From: Proteus hauseri ATCC 700826
GTDB taxonomy: Bacteria > Pseudomonadota > Gammaproteobacteria > Enterobacterales > Enterobacteriaceae
NCBI RefSeq assembly: GCF_001654965.1
Contig: NZ_LXEV01000022.1
Coordinates: 62,001 to 126,000, forward strand
Length of the DNA stretch: 64,000 nt
Direction of reading: 5' to 3'
The stretch's first letter is position 1. The number at the start of each line of letters is the position of its first letter. The notes beneath the pieces are model-generated. The model was given only the letters and a program-made list of their open reading frames with translations, made no database searches and was not told the DNA's origin. Below are positions 1-7,121 of this stretch, one piece after another. A program made the position numbers and the translations under genes.

Positions 1-224
1 TGACTAAAAATTTCTACACTAAAATTAGGTCTTGGTACTTTAAAAATAAATAGTAACGGAATTAAAACCATAATGCTGACTAATAATGATATTGCACTTG
101 CCCATAATGGATGGCCTAATTGGCGTGCTAAGATAGCATTGCTTGCGGCTTGAATTGGAACAACTGCACCTGCAAGTAGTGCAAATATTGCGAGTAAAAT
201 CCCTGATAATGAAAGAGTTGACAT
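1..224 (-). CDS. Partial DMT-superfamily exporter, YdcZ/DUF606 type (N-terminal part)
   Basis: The reverse strand reads open from an ATG at 224 to the window edge, giving 74 residues of an incomplete protein. It starts MSTLSLSGILLAIFALLAGA and continues with an internal VVPIQAASNAILARQLGHPL stretch. The hydrophobic first helix, the 'QAASNAILARQLGHPLWAS' turn and a second hydrophobic helix are typical of the YdcZ/DUF606 branch of small drug/metabolite transporters, which sit in the inner membrane. It is transcribed away from the LysR gene starting at 328, the usual layout of a regulator next to its target. The substrate cannot be inferred and the C-terminus lies outside the window. Confidence 0.7.
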   Translation of the reverse strand, partial: MSTLSLSGILLAIFALLAGAVVPIQAASNAILARQLGHPLWASAISLLVSIMVLIPLLFIFKVPRPNFSVEIFS

Positions 225-327
225 AAAAACCTCACGATTAATGTTTTATCAATAATGATTTAGCATCATATTAGTGAGCGGTCTCAACATTGGGAAATGA
301 ACAATTTTATAAGGTGGTATTCGTAGC

Positions 328-1236
328 GTGAATAACTTAAGAAAATTAGATTTAAATCAAATGGTTACTTTGTTCTTTTTGTTAAGAGAACGTCATGTTA
401 GCAGAGCTGCGGAGCTACTACATAAAAGTCAGCCAGCGGTTAGCCACTCCTTAAATCATCTTAGAGAATTGTTTCAAGACCCCCTTCTTATTCGTCATAA
501 TGGCCAATATCAATTAACAAGCAAGGCCGAATCATTATATCAGCCATTAGCTCAAGCATTAATACAGCTAGATGGCATTATTGAGCAGCAAGATTTTAAA
601 CCTATTCATTGCCAGCGACGATTTAATATTGCGATGTCAGATTATGGTGCGGCTCTTATTTCCATAAAATTAATTCATTATTTATGTACATATGCACCAG
701 ATGTGGATATTAAAATATGGCATTGCAGTCGAGAAGAAATGCAAAGTAAATTACATGAAGGAAGTTTAGACCTTGCATTTGGAGTATTTAACTCATTAGA
801 TTATACACTGCGCTCTCAGTCGATATTTACGGATAAGTTAGTCAGTGTTATGGATAAATCGGTTTATCCTAAATTAACGATTAGCTTAACTGATTGGCTT
901 TCATACCCTCATATATTAGTTAGTATGAAACCTTTCGATGCCAATGAAATTGATCATCACCTTCAATTAATTAATCAACAGCGCCGTATCGCTATTACAG
1001 TACCTTATTGGCAGATAGCCCCTCAATTATTAGAGAAGACTAATCTTATTCTTACAATAGCGCAAAAAGCGATCCCTAAAGATATGATTGAAAATTTTTC
1101 TATTTTTAAACCTCCTTTTGATATTCCAGCCTTAGAATTTCAAATGATATGGCATCAGCGCAGTGATAATGACAGCGCATTAAACTGGTTAAGAGAAACT
1201 ATTATTAACCTTTTAAAAGATGAAACTAAAGAGTAG
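328..1236 (+). CDS. LysR-family transcriptional regulator
   Basis: This 302-residue protein has an N-terminal winged helix-turn-helix at about residues 8-66 (RHVSRAAELLHKSQPAVSHS, then the 'DPLLIRH' wing) and a C-terminal effector-binding domain ending in the 'W-LRETI' motif. It would act in the cytoplasm as a DNA-binding regulator. The start is GTG, preceded by an AAGGTGG ribosome site at 311-317. It is divergent from the YdcZ-type exporter at 1-224, about 100 bases away, so that exporter is its most likely target. The ligand is unknown. A stem-loop at 1258-1295 follows the gene. Confidence 0.85.
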   Translation: MNNLRKLDLNQMVTLFFLLRERHVSRAAELLHKSQPAVSHSLNHLRELFQDPLLIRHNGQYQLTSKAESLYQPLAQALIQLDGIIEQQDFKPIHCQRRFNIAMSDYGAALISIKLIHYLCTYAPDVDIKIWHCSREEMQSKLHEGSLDLAFGVFNSLDYTLRSQSIFTDKLVSVMDKSVYPKLTISLTDWLSYPHILVSMKPFDANEIDHHLQLINQQRRIAITVPYWQIAPQLLEKTNLILTIAQKAIPKDMIENFSIFKPPFDIPALEFQMIWHQRSDNDSALNWLRETIINLLKDETKE

Positions 1237-1257
1237 CAATAATCTCATTATATCAAT

Positions 1258-1295
1258 AACGATATGGGCTAATTTATCAAGCTGTATCGTTTTTA
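1258..1295 (+). terminator. Probable intrinsic terminator after the LysR gene
   Basis: AACGATA (1258-1264) pairs with TATCGTT (1285-1291), with an inner GCT/AGC pairing, followed by a run of T. It lies between convergent genes and fits termination of the LysR transcript. Confidence 0.5.
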
Positions 1296-1313
1296 ATATC
1301 TATTTCACTTCAA

Positions 1314-2327
1314 CTACTTTCCATTACGGATCTTGCTGATTAAGCTAATTTTTAGCTCTTTAGAAATAAAACTTGCTTCAATTGCGTCTATATTACATTG
1401 TTGGAAATCCTCTTTATTCCAACCAAAAACATCATGTAGTAGTTGATATTCTTTATTTAATGTTGTATTTGCTACAGTTCTAGCATCAGTATTAATATTT
1501 AATTTAACACCCTTCTTTTTTAATTTATCGACAGAATGTTGTTCTATCGTATTGTATACATTGCAGATAATATTACAGCTAGGACAAACCTCTAATAAAA
1601 TATTATTATTTTTAAGTTTTTCAATAACGGTCATATCTTCAATACTTCTTACACCATGACCAATACGCGTTACTTGCAGTTTATCTAATGTTTCACTTAC
1701 GCTTTCAGCGCCTTTCGCTTCACCTGCATGAGCAATAAGGTTACTACCTGCTTTTTTTACATAATCAAAAGCGGCAATATGATTTGCTAACGAAAAATGT
1801 GCTTCGTCTGCGGCTAAATCAAGGGCAACAACACCTTTATGTTGATAATCGACCACTAATTTAGCTGTTTGCATACTTTGTGCTTTATTAAAATGGCGAA
1901 GCGTACAAAGAATCAATCTTGCTTGAATTTCTTGTTTTTGAGCAGATGCGTTCATTGCATTAATAACAATTTCAACGACCTCTTTTGCTGTTAAGCCGTT
2001 TTTTGTGTGTAATAAAGGCGCAAATCTTAATTCAGCATAAATAACGTTATCAGCTTTAAATTGATGGAAAAGATCATCAACAGCTAATGTTATTGCTGTT
2101 TTAGTTTGTAAAATATCAATTTGTGGTGTGATCTTACTTAAAAAATCACCTAAATCAAAACATTGTTCAGTAGCGACAAAGGTGCGATTAAATTCAGCTA
2201 AATCCATATCAGGATAAATCTGTTTAACATAAAAATAGCTCAAAGAAGTATCTAAATGTACATGTAGTTCAACTTTAGGCCATATAGTGGGATTAAAGGC
2301 TTCAACATCATTAAGTAAGTGTTTCAT
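1314..2327 (-). CDS. Adenosine deaminase family protein
   Basis: This 337-residue metal-dependent deaminase of the ADA/AMP deaminase superfamily should hydrolyse adenosine or a related purine to the inosine form in the cytoplasm. Zinc ligands are visible: His22 and His24 in VELHVHLD, the HAGE motif at 200-203, His224 in RIGHGV, and Asp281 in NINTDA. E. coli-type Add has two consecutive Asp at the last motif (NTDD); here the second is Ala. From memory this occurs in a bacterial subfamily with an NTDAR motif, so a changed substrate range is possible rather than loss of activity. There is no signal peptide. The gene is divergent from a YeiL-like regulator, with a large inverted repeat in the shared promoter region. 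Confidence 0.8.
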   Translation of the reverse strand: MKHLLNDVEAFNPTIWPKVELHVHLDTSLSYFYVKQIYPDMDLAEFNRTFVATEQCFDLGDFLSKITPQIDILQTKTAITLAVDDLFHQFKADNVIYAELRFAPLLHTKNGLTAKEVVEIVINAMNASAQKQEIQARLILCTLRHFNKAQSMQTAKLVVDYQHKGVVALDLAADEAHFSLANHIAAFDYVKKAGSNLIAHAGEAKGAESVSETLDKLQVTRIGHGVRSIEDMTVIEKLKNNNILLEVCPSCNIICNVYNTIEQHSVDKLKKKGVKLNINTDARTVANTTLNKEYQLLHDVFGWNKEDFQQCNIDAIEASFISKELKISLISKIRNGK

Positions 2328-2391
2328 TATATTCTTCTCTAAGATGAAATTTAAATCACTCTACCAAGGTAAAAAGACTAGAAAAAGGACA

Positions 2392-2450
2392 TATGCCCTA
2401 TTATCAAAATGGTATTATCGGTAATATTTAATCTAAGATAATTGGGCATA
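2392..2450. repeat. 14-bp inverted repeat in the deaminase/YeiL-like divergent promoter
   Basis: TATGCCCTATTATC (2392-2405) and GATAATTGGGCATA (2437-2450) are inverted copies matching at 13 of 14 positions, separated by 31 bases. They sit between two divergently transcribed genes, and are candidate paired sites for the adjacent CRP/FNR-fold regulator. Confidence 0.5.
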
Positions 2451-2460
2451 GAGCAACAGC

Positions 2461-3132
2461 ATGGAAATAATCAATGAGAAAAAAACACGAGATAATTTTA
2501 TAAGAAAGCACGAGCTAGATTTGTGTTTTTCTGATGATCTCTTATTTTCATTAAGATTAATTAAAATTAATGCAGGAGAATATTTACTCACTCAAAATAG
2601 TCAGATGACTCATTTATATTGTCTGGTTGAAGGGAAATTACAAGTTGAGCGATATGAAATAAACGGCAACCGCATTATATTTTCATTTGAAGAGGCATTT
2701 TCTGTTATTGGTGATTTAGAATTATTTTTAGATAATCAGCAAGTAAACTTCGGTGCAGTACAAGCAATAACCCCCTGCTATTTATTAACCTTACCACTTA
2801 ATATCGTGCAACAAAAAGCATTACATAACACTGAGTTTCTGACGTTTATTTGTCGCCAGCTGAGTAAAAAACTTTATCATTCATCAATATTACATTCTCA
2901 GTCACACTATTGCGTTGAATTTAAACTACGTCGATATCTACTTTTTAAAACACAGCAAAATGGATTATCTTTTCACTTAGAAAAAAGAGATGCCCTTTCT
3001 GCTATGTTAGGTGTTTCAACTAGGCAATTAAATCGAGCATTAACCTATTTAGTTTCCATAAATATTATTACGCTAAAGAACAAATCAATAACGATATTGG
3101 ATAGTGAAAAACTTGCTGAAATAAAAGAATAA
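2461..3132 (+). CDS. Crp/Fnr-family regulator, YeiL-like
   Basis: This 223-residue protein has an N-terminal cyclic-nucleotide-binding beta-roll (about residues 25-130, with 'GEYLLTQNSQ', 'VEGKLQVERY' and 'GDLELF') and a C-terminal helix-turn-helix around 'AMLGVSTRQLNRALTYL'. The overall pattern, including the 'AVQAI-PCYLLTLPL' segment, recalls E. coli YeiL, a regulator encoded near nucleoside-use genes. The neighbouring divergent gene here is a nucleoside deaminase, which fits such a role. No FNR-type N-terminal cysteine cluster is visible, so direct oxygen sensing by [4Fe-4S] is not supported. A 12-bp stem terminator follows. Confidence 0.7.
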   Translation: MEIINEKKTRDNFIRKHELDLCFSDDLLFSLRLIKINAGEYLLTQNSQMTHLYCLVEGKLQVERYEINGNRIIFSFEEAFSVIGDLELFLDNQQVNFGAVQAITPCYLLTLPLNIVQQKALHNTEFLTFICRQLSKKLYHSSILHSQSHYCVEFKLRRYLLFKTQQNGLSFHLEKRDALSAMLGVSTRQLNRALTYLVSINIITLKNKSITILDSEKLAEIKE

Positions 3133-3172
3133 AATAGGTTTAATGTATTAAATAGCAATAAACCTATTTTCT
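3131..3172. terminator. Intrinsic terminator between convergent genes
   Basis: A perfect 12-bp stem, AAAATAGGTTTA (3131-3142) with TAAACCTATTTT (3159-3170), encloses a 16-base loop. The A/T-rich ends allow use in both directions, serving the YeiL-like gene and the lipoprotein operon. Confidence 0.75.
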
Positions 3173-3232
3173 AATATTGATAGATTATGCTGCTATGAAT
3201 AAACAGCTTTTTTATCTAATATAGCGAGGGTT

Positions 3233-3469
3233 TTAATAGCTATGTGAATAGTTTTTATATCTATAACCTTGAGACTTCATACATTCTGTAATAAGCTCGT
3301 TTTTTTCGTTAGAATTTACTTTTGCAATCCCAATATCAAACTTACATTTCGCTAATGTATTTTGAGAGTCATCATAAGGCACCCCCTCTTTATACCAACC
3401 AGGGCCAACAACACAGCTGGATAATATTAATACGGCTAAAATAACAGTAAATATCTTAAAAATTTTCAT
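3233..3469 (-). CDS. Small putative lipoprotein
   Basis: This protein has 78 residues from the ATG at 3469, or 81 from an in-frame ATG at 3478. The N-terminus is a lipoprotein signal: Lys-containing start, hydrophobic core, then a lipobox ending LILSSC, so a mature lipid-anchored protein starting at Cys is expected. The rest is short and soluble, with two further cysteines (AKCKFD and TECMKS) that could form a disulfide in the periplasm. It is the last gene of an apparent operon with the MipA/OmpV protein (gap about 14 bases) and the metallo-beta-lactamase-like gene. I do not recognise the family. Confidence 0.65.
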   Translation of the reverse strand: MKIFKIFTVILAVLILSSCVVGPGWYKEGVPYDDSQNTLAKCKFDIGIAKVNSNEKNELITECMKSQGYRYKNYSHSY

Positions 3470-3483
3470 TGTATACACTTAAA

Positions 3484-4272
3484 TTAAAACGAATAAGACA
3501 AGCCGATAATAGTTATTAGGCCATATTTTTGTTGCGTAATACTGCTATTGGCGGCATCACCTAATAAATAGTAACCTCCATTTTTGAAGTTTAAATAAAA
3601 ATCGTTATTTATTTTATAGTTAATAGCAAATAAAGCGCCCACATCTTTAAAACCTGCCTTAGGAATAAACTCTGTAAATTCAGTATCTAAAGATTGCTGA
3701 TGACTAACACCAAAATAAGCTTGGTTATAATTTTTATTTACATAACGCGTTGAGATATTTGAATCAATTGACCAATCATTATTTAAGTCAAAATGTGAAT
3801 TTATACCAAACTCAATTCGTGTTGCATTATCAACATTAATATCACCATATTCTCTATTTCCGAGTGCAGTGAGAGAGTTAATATAAACAATATTTTTATT
3901 TATTACATAATTTAACTCAATCCCAGCTGCTGCTGCGCCTTTTAAGTCTCCCATGCCTTTTAAATCTTTATTTTTATTACCGGCAAAACCTATTTCCTCT
4001 TTTCTTCCTTGCATATAACTGCCAATTATTCCGAAATTGAGGTTGTCAAAGAGATTATATTGCCACTTAGCACCTTGGGTTCCTATGCTAAAAACACCAT
4101 AACTCTCTGTCGTTGCTGTATATTGCGCTATGACATCAGGAGTGACAATATACTTATTAGAACCCTCATAAGCCGAGGCCATTCCTAGACCCAATCCAAA
4201 TTGAATATCACCAGCCATTAGTGGCGATGAAATAATAAGAGGCAGCGTAGCTGCAATATGTTTAAATGACAT
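3484..4272 (-). CDS. MipA/OmpV-family outer-membrane protein
   Basis: The protein has 262 residues if started at the ATG at 4272, which has an AGGAAC ribosome site at good spacing. An upstream in-frame extension to 4338 would bury the signal peptide and is rejected. Residues 1-20 form a Sec signal (MSFKHIAATLPLIISSPLMA), followed by alternating beta-strands ending in Phe (GLSYSF), as in outer-membrane barrels. 'FGLGLGMASAYEGSNKYIVTPD' resembles the conserved start of MipA/OmpV proteins. MipA interacts with the murein hydrolase MltA in E. coli. It lies between a beta-lactamase-like gene and a small lipoprotein, suggesting a cell-envelope response unit. Confidence 0.8.
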   Translation of the reverse strand: MSFKHIAATLPLIISSPLMAGDIQFGLGLGMASAYEGSNKYIVTPDVIAQYTATTESYGVFSIGTQGAKWQYNLFDNLNFGIIGSYMQGRKEEIGFAGNKNKDLKGMGDLKGAAAAGIELNYVINKNIVYINSLTALGNREYGDINVDNATRIEFGINSHFDLNNDWSIDSNISTRYVNKNYNQAYFGVSHQQSLDTEFTEFIPKAGFKDVGALFAINYKINNDFYLNFKNGGYYLLGDAANSSITQQKYGLITIIGLSYSF

Positions 4273-4360
4273 AATGTTCCTATACAGAAATAAAGAAATA
4301 TAAATAGTAGTTAATAAAAATAAAAAATAATTAGGCAATATTAATAAATAAGATTTAGCG

Positions 4361-5227
4361 CTATTCTTCCAGCTGTTTTATTAAAGATAATTTTGATTTT
4401 TCAATATATTCTTTCAATCCCTCGCTGTCATAAAAGGCAAATTTATCTCCATTAGTTAGTTTATTCAATTTATTAACAAGATTAAATCTATCACCTTTGC
4501 TAGCAATAAATATATCAACCTTTTGATTAGCTAAAATATTTTGACTATATTTTAAATCTTCAACTATTTCAGGGTAATTTAGATTATTTTTTAAAAAATA
4601 ATCGGGTGTGGCTAAGCTATCCGCATAAATCAATACATCATCATTCTTTAATGTTATTTTCCATGATGTACTTCCTGGTAAATGACCTGGCGTGAATAAA
4701 GCGGTAATAACAATATTACCCACTACAAACGACTCGTTATCTAATAATTCTATATCAGTATCAACTGGTGGAAATAATAGTGCATCACCTAATGCAAAAT
4801 CTTCAGCGCCGCCTAATTTTAATTGTTGAGCATTTATTTTATTTGATACAACTTTTGCACCACTAAGTTCTTTTAGTAATGCAATTCCTCCCGCTTGATC
4901 CAATCTGGCGTGGCTATTTAAAATGTATTTAATATCTTTCACATCAAAACCAATGGTTTCTATATTTTTCTTTATTTGCAATGCGCTTTCATTAAGTCCT
5001 GCATCAATTAAAATATGGCCATGATCTGTTGTTAATAAAATAGAGGTCAGATTTTTTGTACCGACATACCAAACTTTTGGTGCGATTTCAAAAGGATCAA
5101 TAGGTTTTGCCCATTCTTGAAATATACTCATGGGTGGTGCCTTTGATAATGGTTGCGCTGGATTTAAAGCTTCCACAGTGATAGGCGCAAACATTATTCC
5201 CAATGCTAATAGTGTTAGTTTTTTCAT
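4361..5227 (-). CDS. Subclass B3-like metallo-beta-lactamase with Arg/Gln/Lys metal-site substitutions
   Basis: This 288-residue exported protein has a signal peptide (MKKLTLLALGIMFAPITVEA) and a metallo-beta-lactamase fold. 'FEIAPKVWYVGTKNLTSILL' and 'TPGHLPGSTSW' are characteristic of subclass B3 enzymes. The metal motif reads HARLDQ (residues 106-111) where B3 enzymes have HxHxDH. In standard numbering His116 and Asp120 are kept, while His118 is Arg and His121 is Gln. His196 is kept (His182), and His263 is Lys (Lys244, in ASKGD). This is the Arg-Gln-Lys combination recalled from the literature as B3-RQK, for example in Serratia. Beta-lactam hydrolysis is therefore plausible but unproven. 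It is divergent from a LysR gene and co-directional with a MipA/OmpV gene. Confidence 0.85.
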   Translation of the reverse strand: MKKLTLLALGIMFAPITVEALNPAQPLSKAPPMSIFQEWAKPIDPFEIAPKVWYVGTKNLTSILLTTDHGHILIDAGLNESALQIKKNIETIGFDVKDIKYILNSHARLDQAGGIALLKELSGAKVVSNKINAQQLKLGGAEDFALGDALLFPPVDTDIELLDNESFVVGNIVITALFTPGHLPGSTSWKITLKNDDVLIYADSLATPDYFLKNNLNYPEIVEDLKYSQNILANQKVDIFIASKGDRFNLVNKLNKLTNGDKFAFYDSEGLKEYIEKSKLSLIKQLEE

Positions 5228-5273
5228 CTTTTCCGTTAATCATTTGTAATTGAAAGCTGATTTTAGTATAAAG

Positions 5274-5320
5274 AAAATGAATCCTGCTCATTAGTAAGCA
5301 ACTAAAATGAATATTGCTCA
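5274..5320. promoter_or_regulatory. Paired LysR-type operator boxes in the beta-lactamase/LysR promoter
   Basis: AAAATGAATCCTGCTCA (5274-5290) and AAAATGAATATTGCTCA (5304-5320) are 17-base direct repeats differing at two positions, exactly 30 bases apart. Each contains T-N11-A with TGA/TCA ends, the LysR box form. The second copy overlaps the LysR start codon at 5307, which predicts autoregulation. Confidence 0.6.
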
Positions 5321-6209
5321 ATTTGATTTTAATCTCCTTAAAGTTTTGTATGCCCTTCTTCAAACCGGATCAACCCGAGATGCAGCACTAAAACTTGGTA
5401 TATCTTCTTCTGCGGTAAGTCACGCATTAAGCCGGCTTCGTGTCGCTTTAAATGATCCGCTTTTTAAAAGAGAGAATAATTGCCAAGTGCCAACACCTTT
5501 TGCTTTAGCATTAAAAACGCGTTTGGTTCCGTTATTTATTTCGTTAAATGATGATTTATTTAAAGATACCAATGAGGAAGTAAAAGAATTCAAGATAGTT
5601 ATTCCACCAGCATTAACGGGCGTGATTACTTCAACGTTAGCGAGTTTATCTTCACAACTGAATTTTTCGCTAGAGTGCATACCTTTTCAACGGCGTTCAT
5701 GGAGAGAGGAAGTACTTGATGGAAGTGTCGATTTAGTTTTGGCTGTTGGTGATTATCAAAACCCAGTGTCTTCATTGCGTTTTGATGATGTAGGATGTGC
5801 AAGATTGGTCGTCATTTATGGTGAACCATTACGTGCAAACTTTAAAGGTGTTAATCAAATAAGTCTTGAGCAGCTAGTTGCTCATCAGCATGTTTATTGT
5901 TTACCTTGGGGGCAAGATGACAATGAAATAGATAGGCAATTACGTAGAAGAGGTTTAAATCGAAGTATTGGATTTAAATGTCATGATTATTCGCAGGTGA
6001 TCCCTGCAATTACTGCGGCGCCTTATATTGCTATAGTGCCAAAACCGTGGCTAGATGTTTTACCAGAAAAGACAAGAATTTATGAATTACAACTTAACGA
6101 TGAATTAGCTATTGGTAAATTATTTTTGATGCATAGAAAGTCGTTATCACCTTGGAAGAAAAAAACAATTTCATCTTTAAAATTAAAGCTTAAATCTTTT
6201 TATATCTGA
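5307..6209 (+). CDS. LysR-family regulator of the beta-lactamase-like gene
   Basis: This 300-residue protein starts with the usual LysR pattern (FDFNLLKVLYALLQTGS, then the helix-turn-helix 'TRDAALKLGISSSAVSHALS' at about 22-41), followed by a 'DPLFKR' wing and a substrate-binding domain. It is transcribed divergently from the B3-like metallo-beta-lactamase with only 79 bases between them, the arrangement of ampR/ampC-type systems. It is therefore the likely regulator of the beta-lactamase, MipA/OmpV and lipoprotein operon. The start codon lies inside one of two repeated LysR boxes, so it probably represses itself. It is not AmpR by sequence, and its inducer is unknown. Confidence 0.85.
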   Translation: MNIAQFDFNLLKVLYALLQTGSTRDAALKLGISSSAVSHALSRLRVALNDPLFKRENNCQVPTPFALALKTRLVPLFISLNDDLFKDTNEEVKEFKIVIPPALTGVITSTLASLSSQLNFSLECIPFQRRSWREEVLDGSVDLVLAVGDYQNPVSSLRFDDVGCARLVVIYGEPLRANFKGVNQISLEQLVAHQHVYCLPWGQDDNEIDRQLRRRGLNRSIGFKCHDYSQVIPAITAAPYIAIVPKPWLDVLPEKTRIYELQLNDELAIGKLFLMHRKSLSPWKKKTISSLKLKLKSFYI

Positions 6210-6292
6210 CTATTATTAATACAGATTAAAATTTCGGTGTTTTAGTCTAAAATAATTTAACTATATTATTATGAAACCTAATTCTCAACATC

Positions 6293-6733
6293 ATGAAAAA
6301 AACACATAAACAGACGCTCTTATCTTTATTACTTCTATTAATTATTTTAGCTTTTGGGTCATTTTATTGGCTTAAGTTACCCTATTCTTTTTCCTATCAA
6401 CGCCAAATTGCAACGGATTTTCTTAATAACATTAACAACCAACAGTTTGAGCAAGCATTTGAACTAACACAAAAGAATATGTATACAGGAAAAACATTAG
6501 AAGCGTTTAAAGAAAAAGTATTCAGAGAAATAAGAGGCTCTAATTATACCTTTTCTTATAGTTTTCCAAATCAAACAAACGGTAATCGGCTACGTCGTTG
6601 GTTTAATGATTCTGAAATAGAAATGCAAGATGTTAATTTAGAATTTAAAGGAGCCTCAGATCTTAGAATTACATTAAGACATATTGGTGATAATAAATGG
6701 AAAATTTATTATATGACTAGTCATGCGGGATAA
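6293..6733 (+). CDS. Hypothetical single-pass membrane protein
   Basis: The 146-residue protein has a basic N-terminus (KKTHKQ) and one hydrophobic helix at about residues 9-27, so it is either anchored with its body outside the membrane or has an uncleaved signal. Residues 35-146 look like a small soluble alpha/beta domain: a helix with 'IATDFLNNINNQQFEQAFEL', then strands ending in 'LRHIGDNKWKIYYMTS'. That order is reminiscent of NTF2-like or DUF4878-type folds, but this is only a shape guess. It stands alone, with no clear operon partner. I do not recognise the gene. Confidence 0.6.
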   Translation: MKKTHKQTLLSLLLLLIILAFGSFYWLKLPYSFSYQRQIATDFLNNINNQQFEQAFELTQKNMYTGKTLEAFKEKVFREIRGSNYTFSYSFPNQTNGNRLRRWFNDSEIEMQDVNLEFKGASDLRITLRHIGDNKWKIYYMTSHAG

Positions 6734-7121
6734 ATTATTTTTCATTTAAAATAAAAGATATATTTAAGTATGGTGATATCTTTATTTTTCATATGTATAT
6801 CTAGCGGTATTTATTATCCATAATGAGTCATCCACCTTTATAAAAATAATGTTAAATCAACACATTAGATTGGTCATTCAAATGACCGATTTAAGTTATT
6901 CATTTTTTTTGAGTTCTTAAAACAAATGTTTTAAATGGTAATGATACAAAGTTACGCTACAATTTTAATTAATCTATTGAAATAAATATCAGTAAAATTA
7001 TTAGTTTAATTATTAATTAGTTACGCTTAAAAATCATTATCTATATTGTTTATATTCTAGTGATTTACCTCTTTTCCATTTAAGAAAGGGGTAATTCCGC
7101 TACAATAGGAAATCAAAAATC
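6734..7121. other. 388-base intergenic region with one palindrome
   Basis: This is very AT-rich spacer between the membrane protein and the amidohydrolase. The only clear structure is the operator-like palindrome at 6869-6890. No open frame with a ribosome site was seen. Confidence 0.5.
6869..6890. promoter_or_regulatory. Operator-like palindrome upstream of the amidohydrolase/MFS operon
   Basis: ATTGGTCAT (6869-6877) and ATGACCGAT (6882-6890) are inverted with one mismatch around a 4-base centre (TCAA). The form and size suit a dimeric repressor such as TetR. No regulator gene is adjacent. Confidence 0.45.

Noticed and set aside
5097-5680. Open reverse-strand frames of 80-90 codons overlapping the beta-lactamase and LysR genes
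   Set aside because: They overlap well-supported genes, lack ribosome sites and show no recognisable protein pattern.
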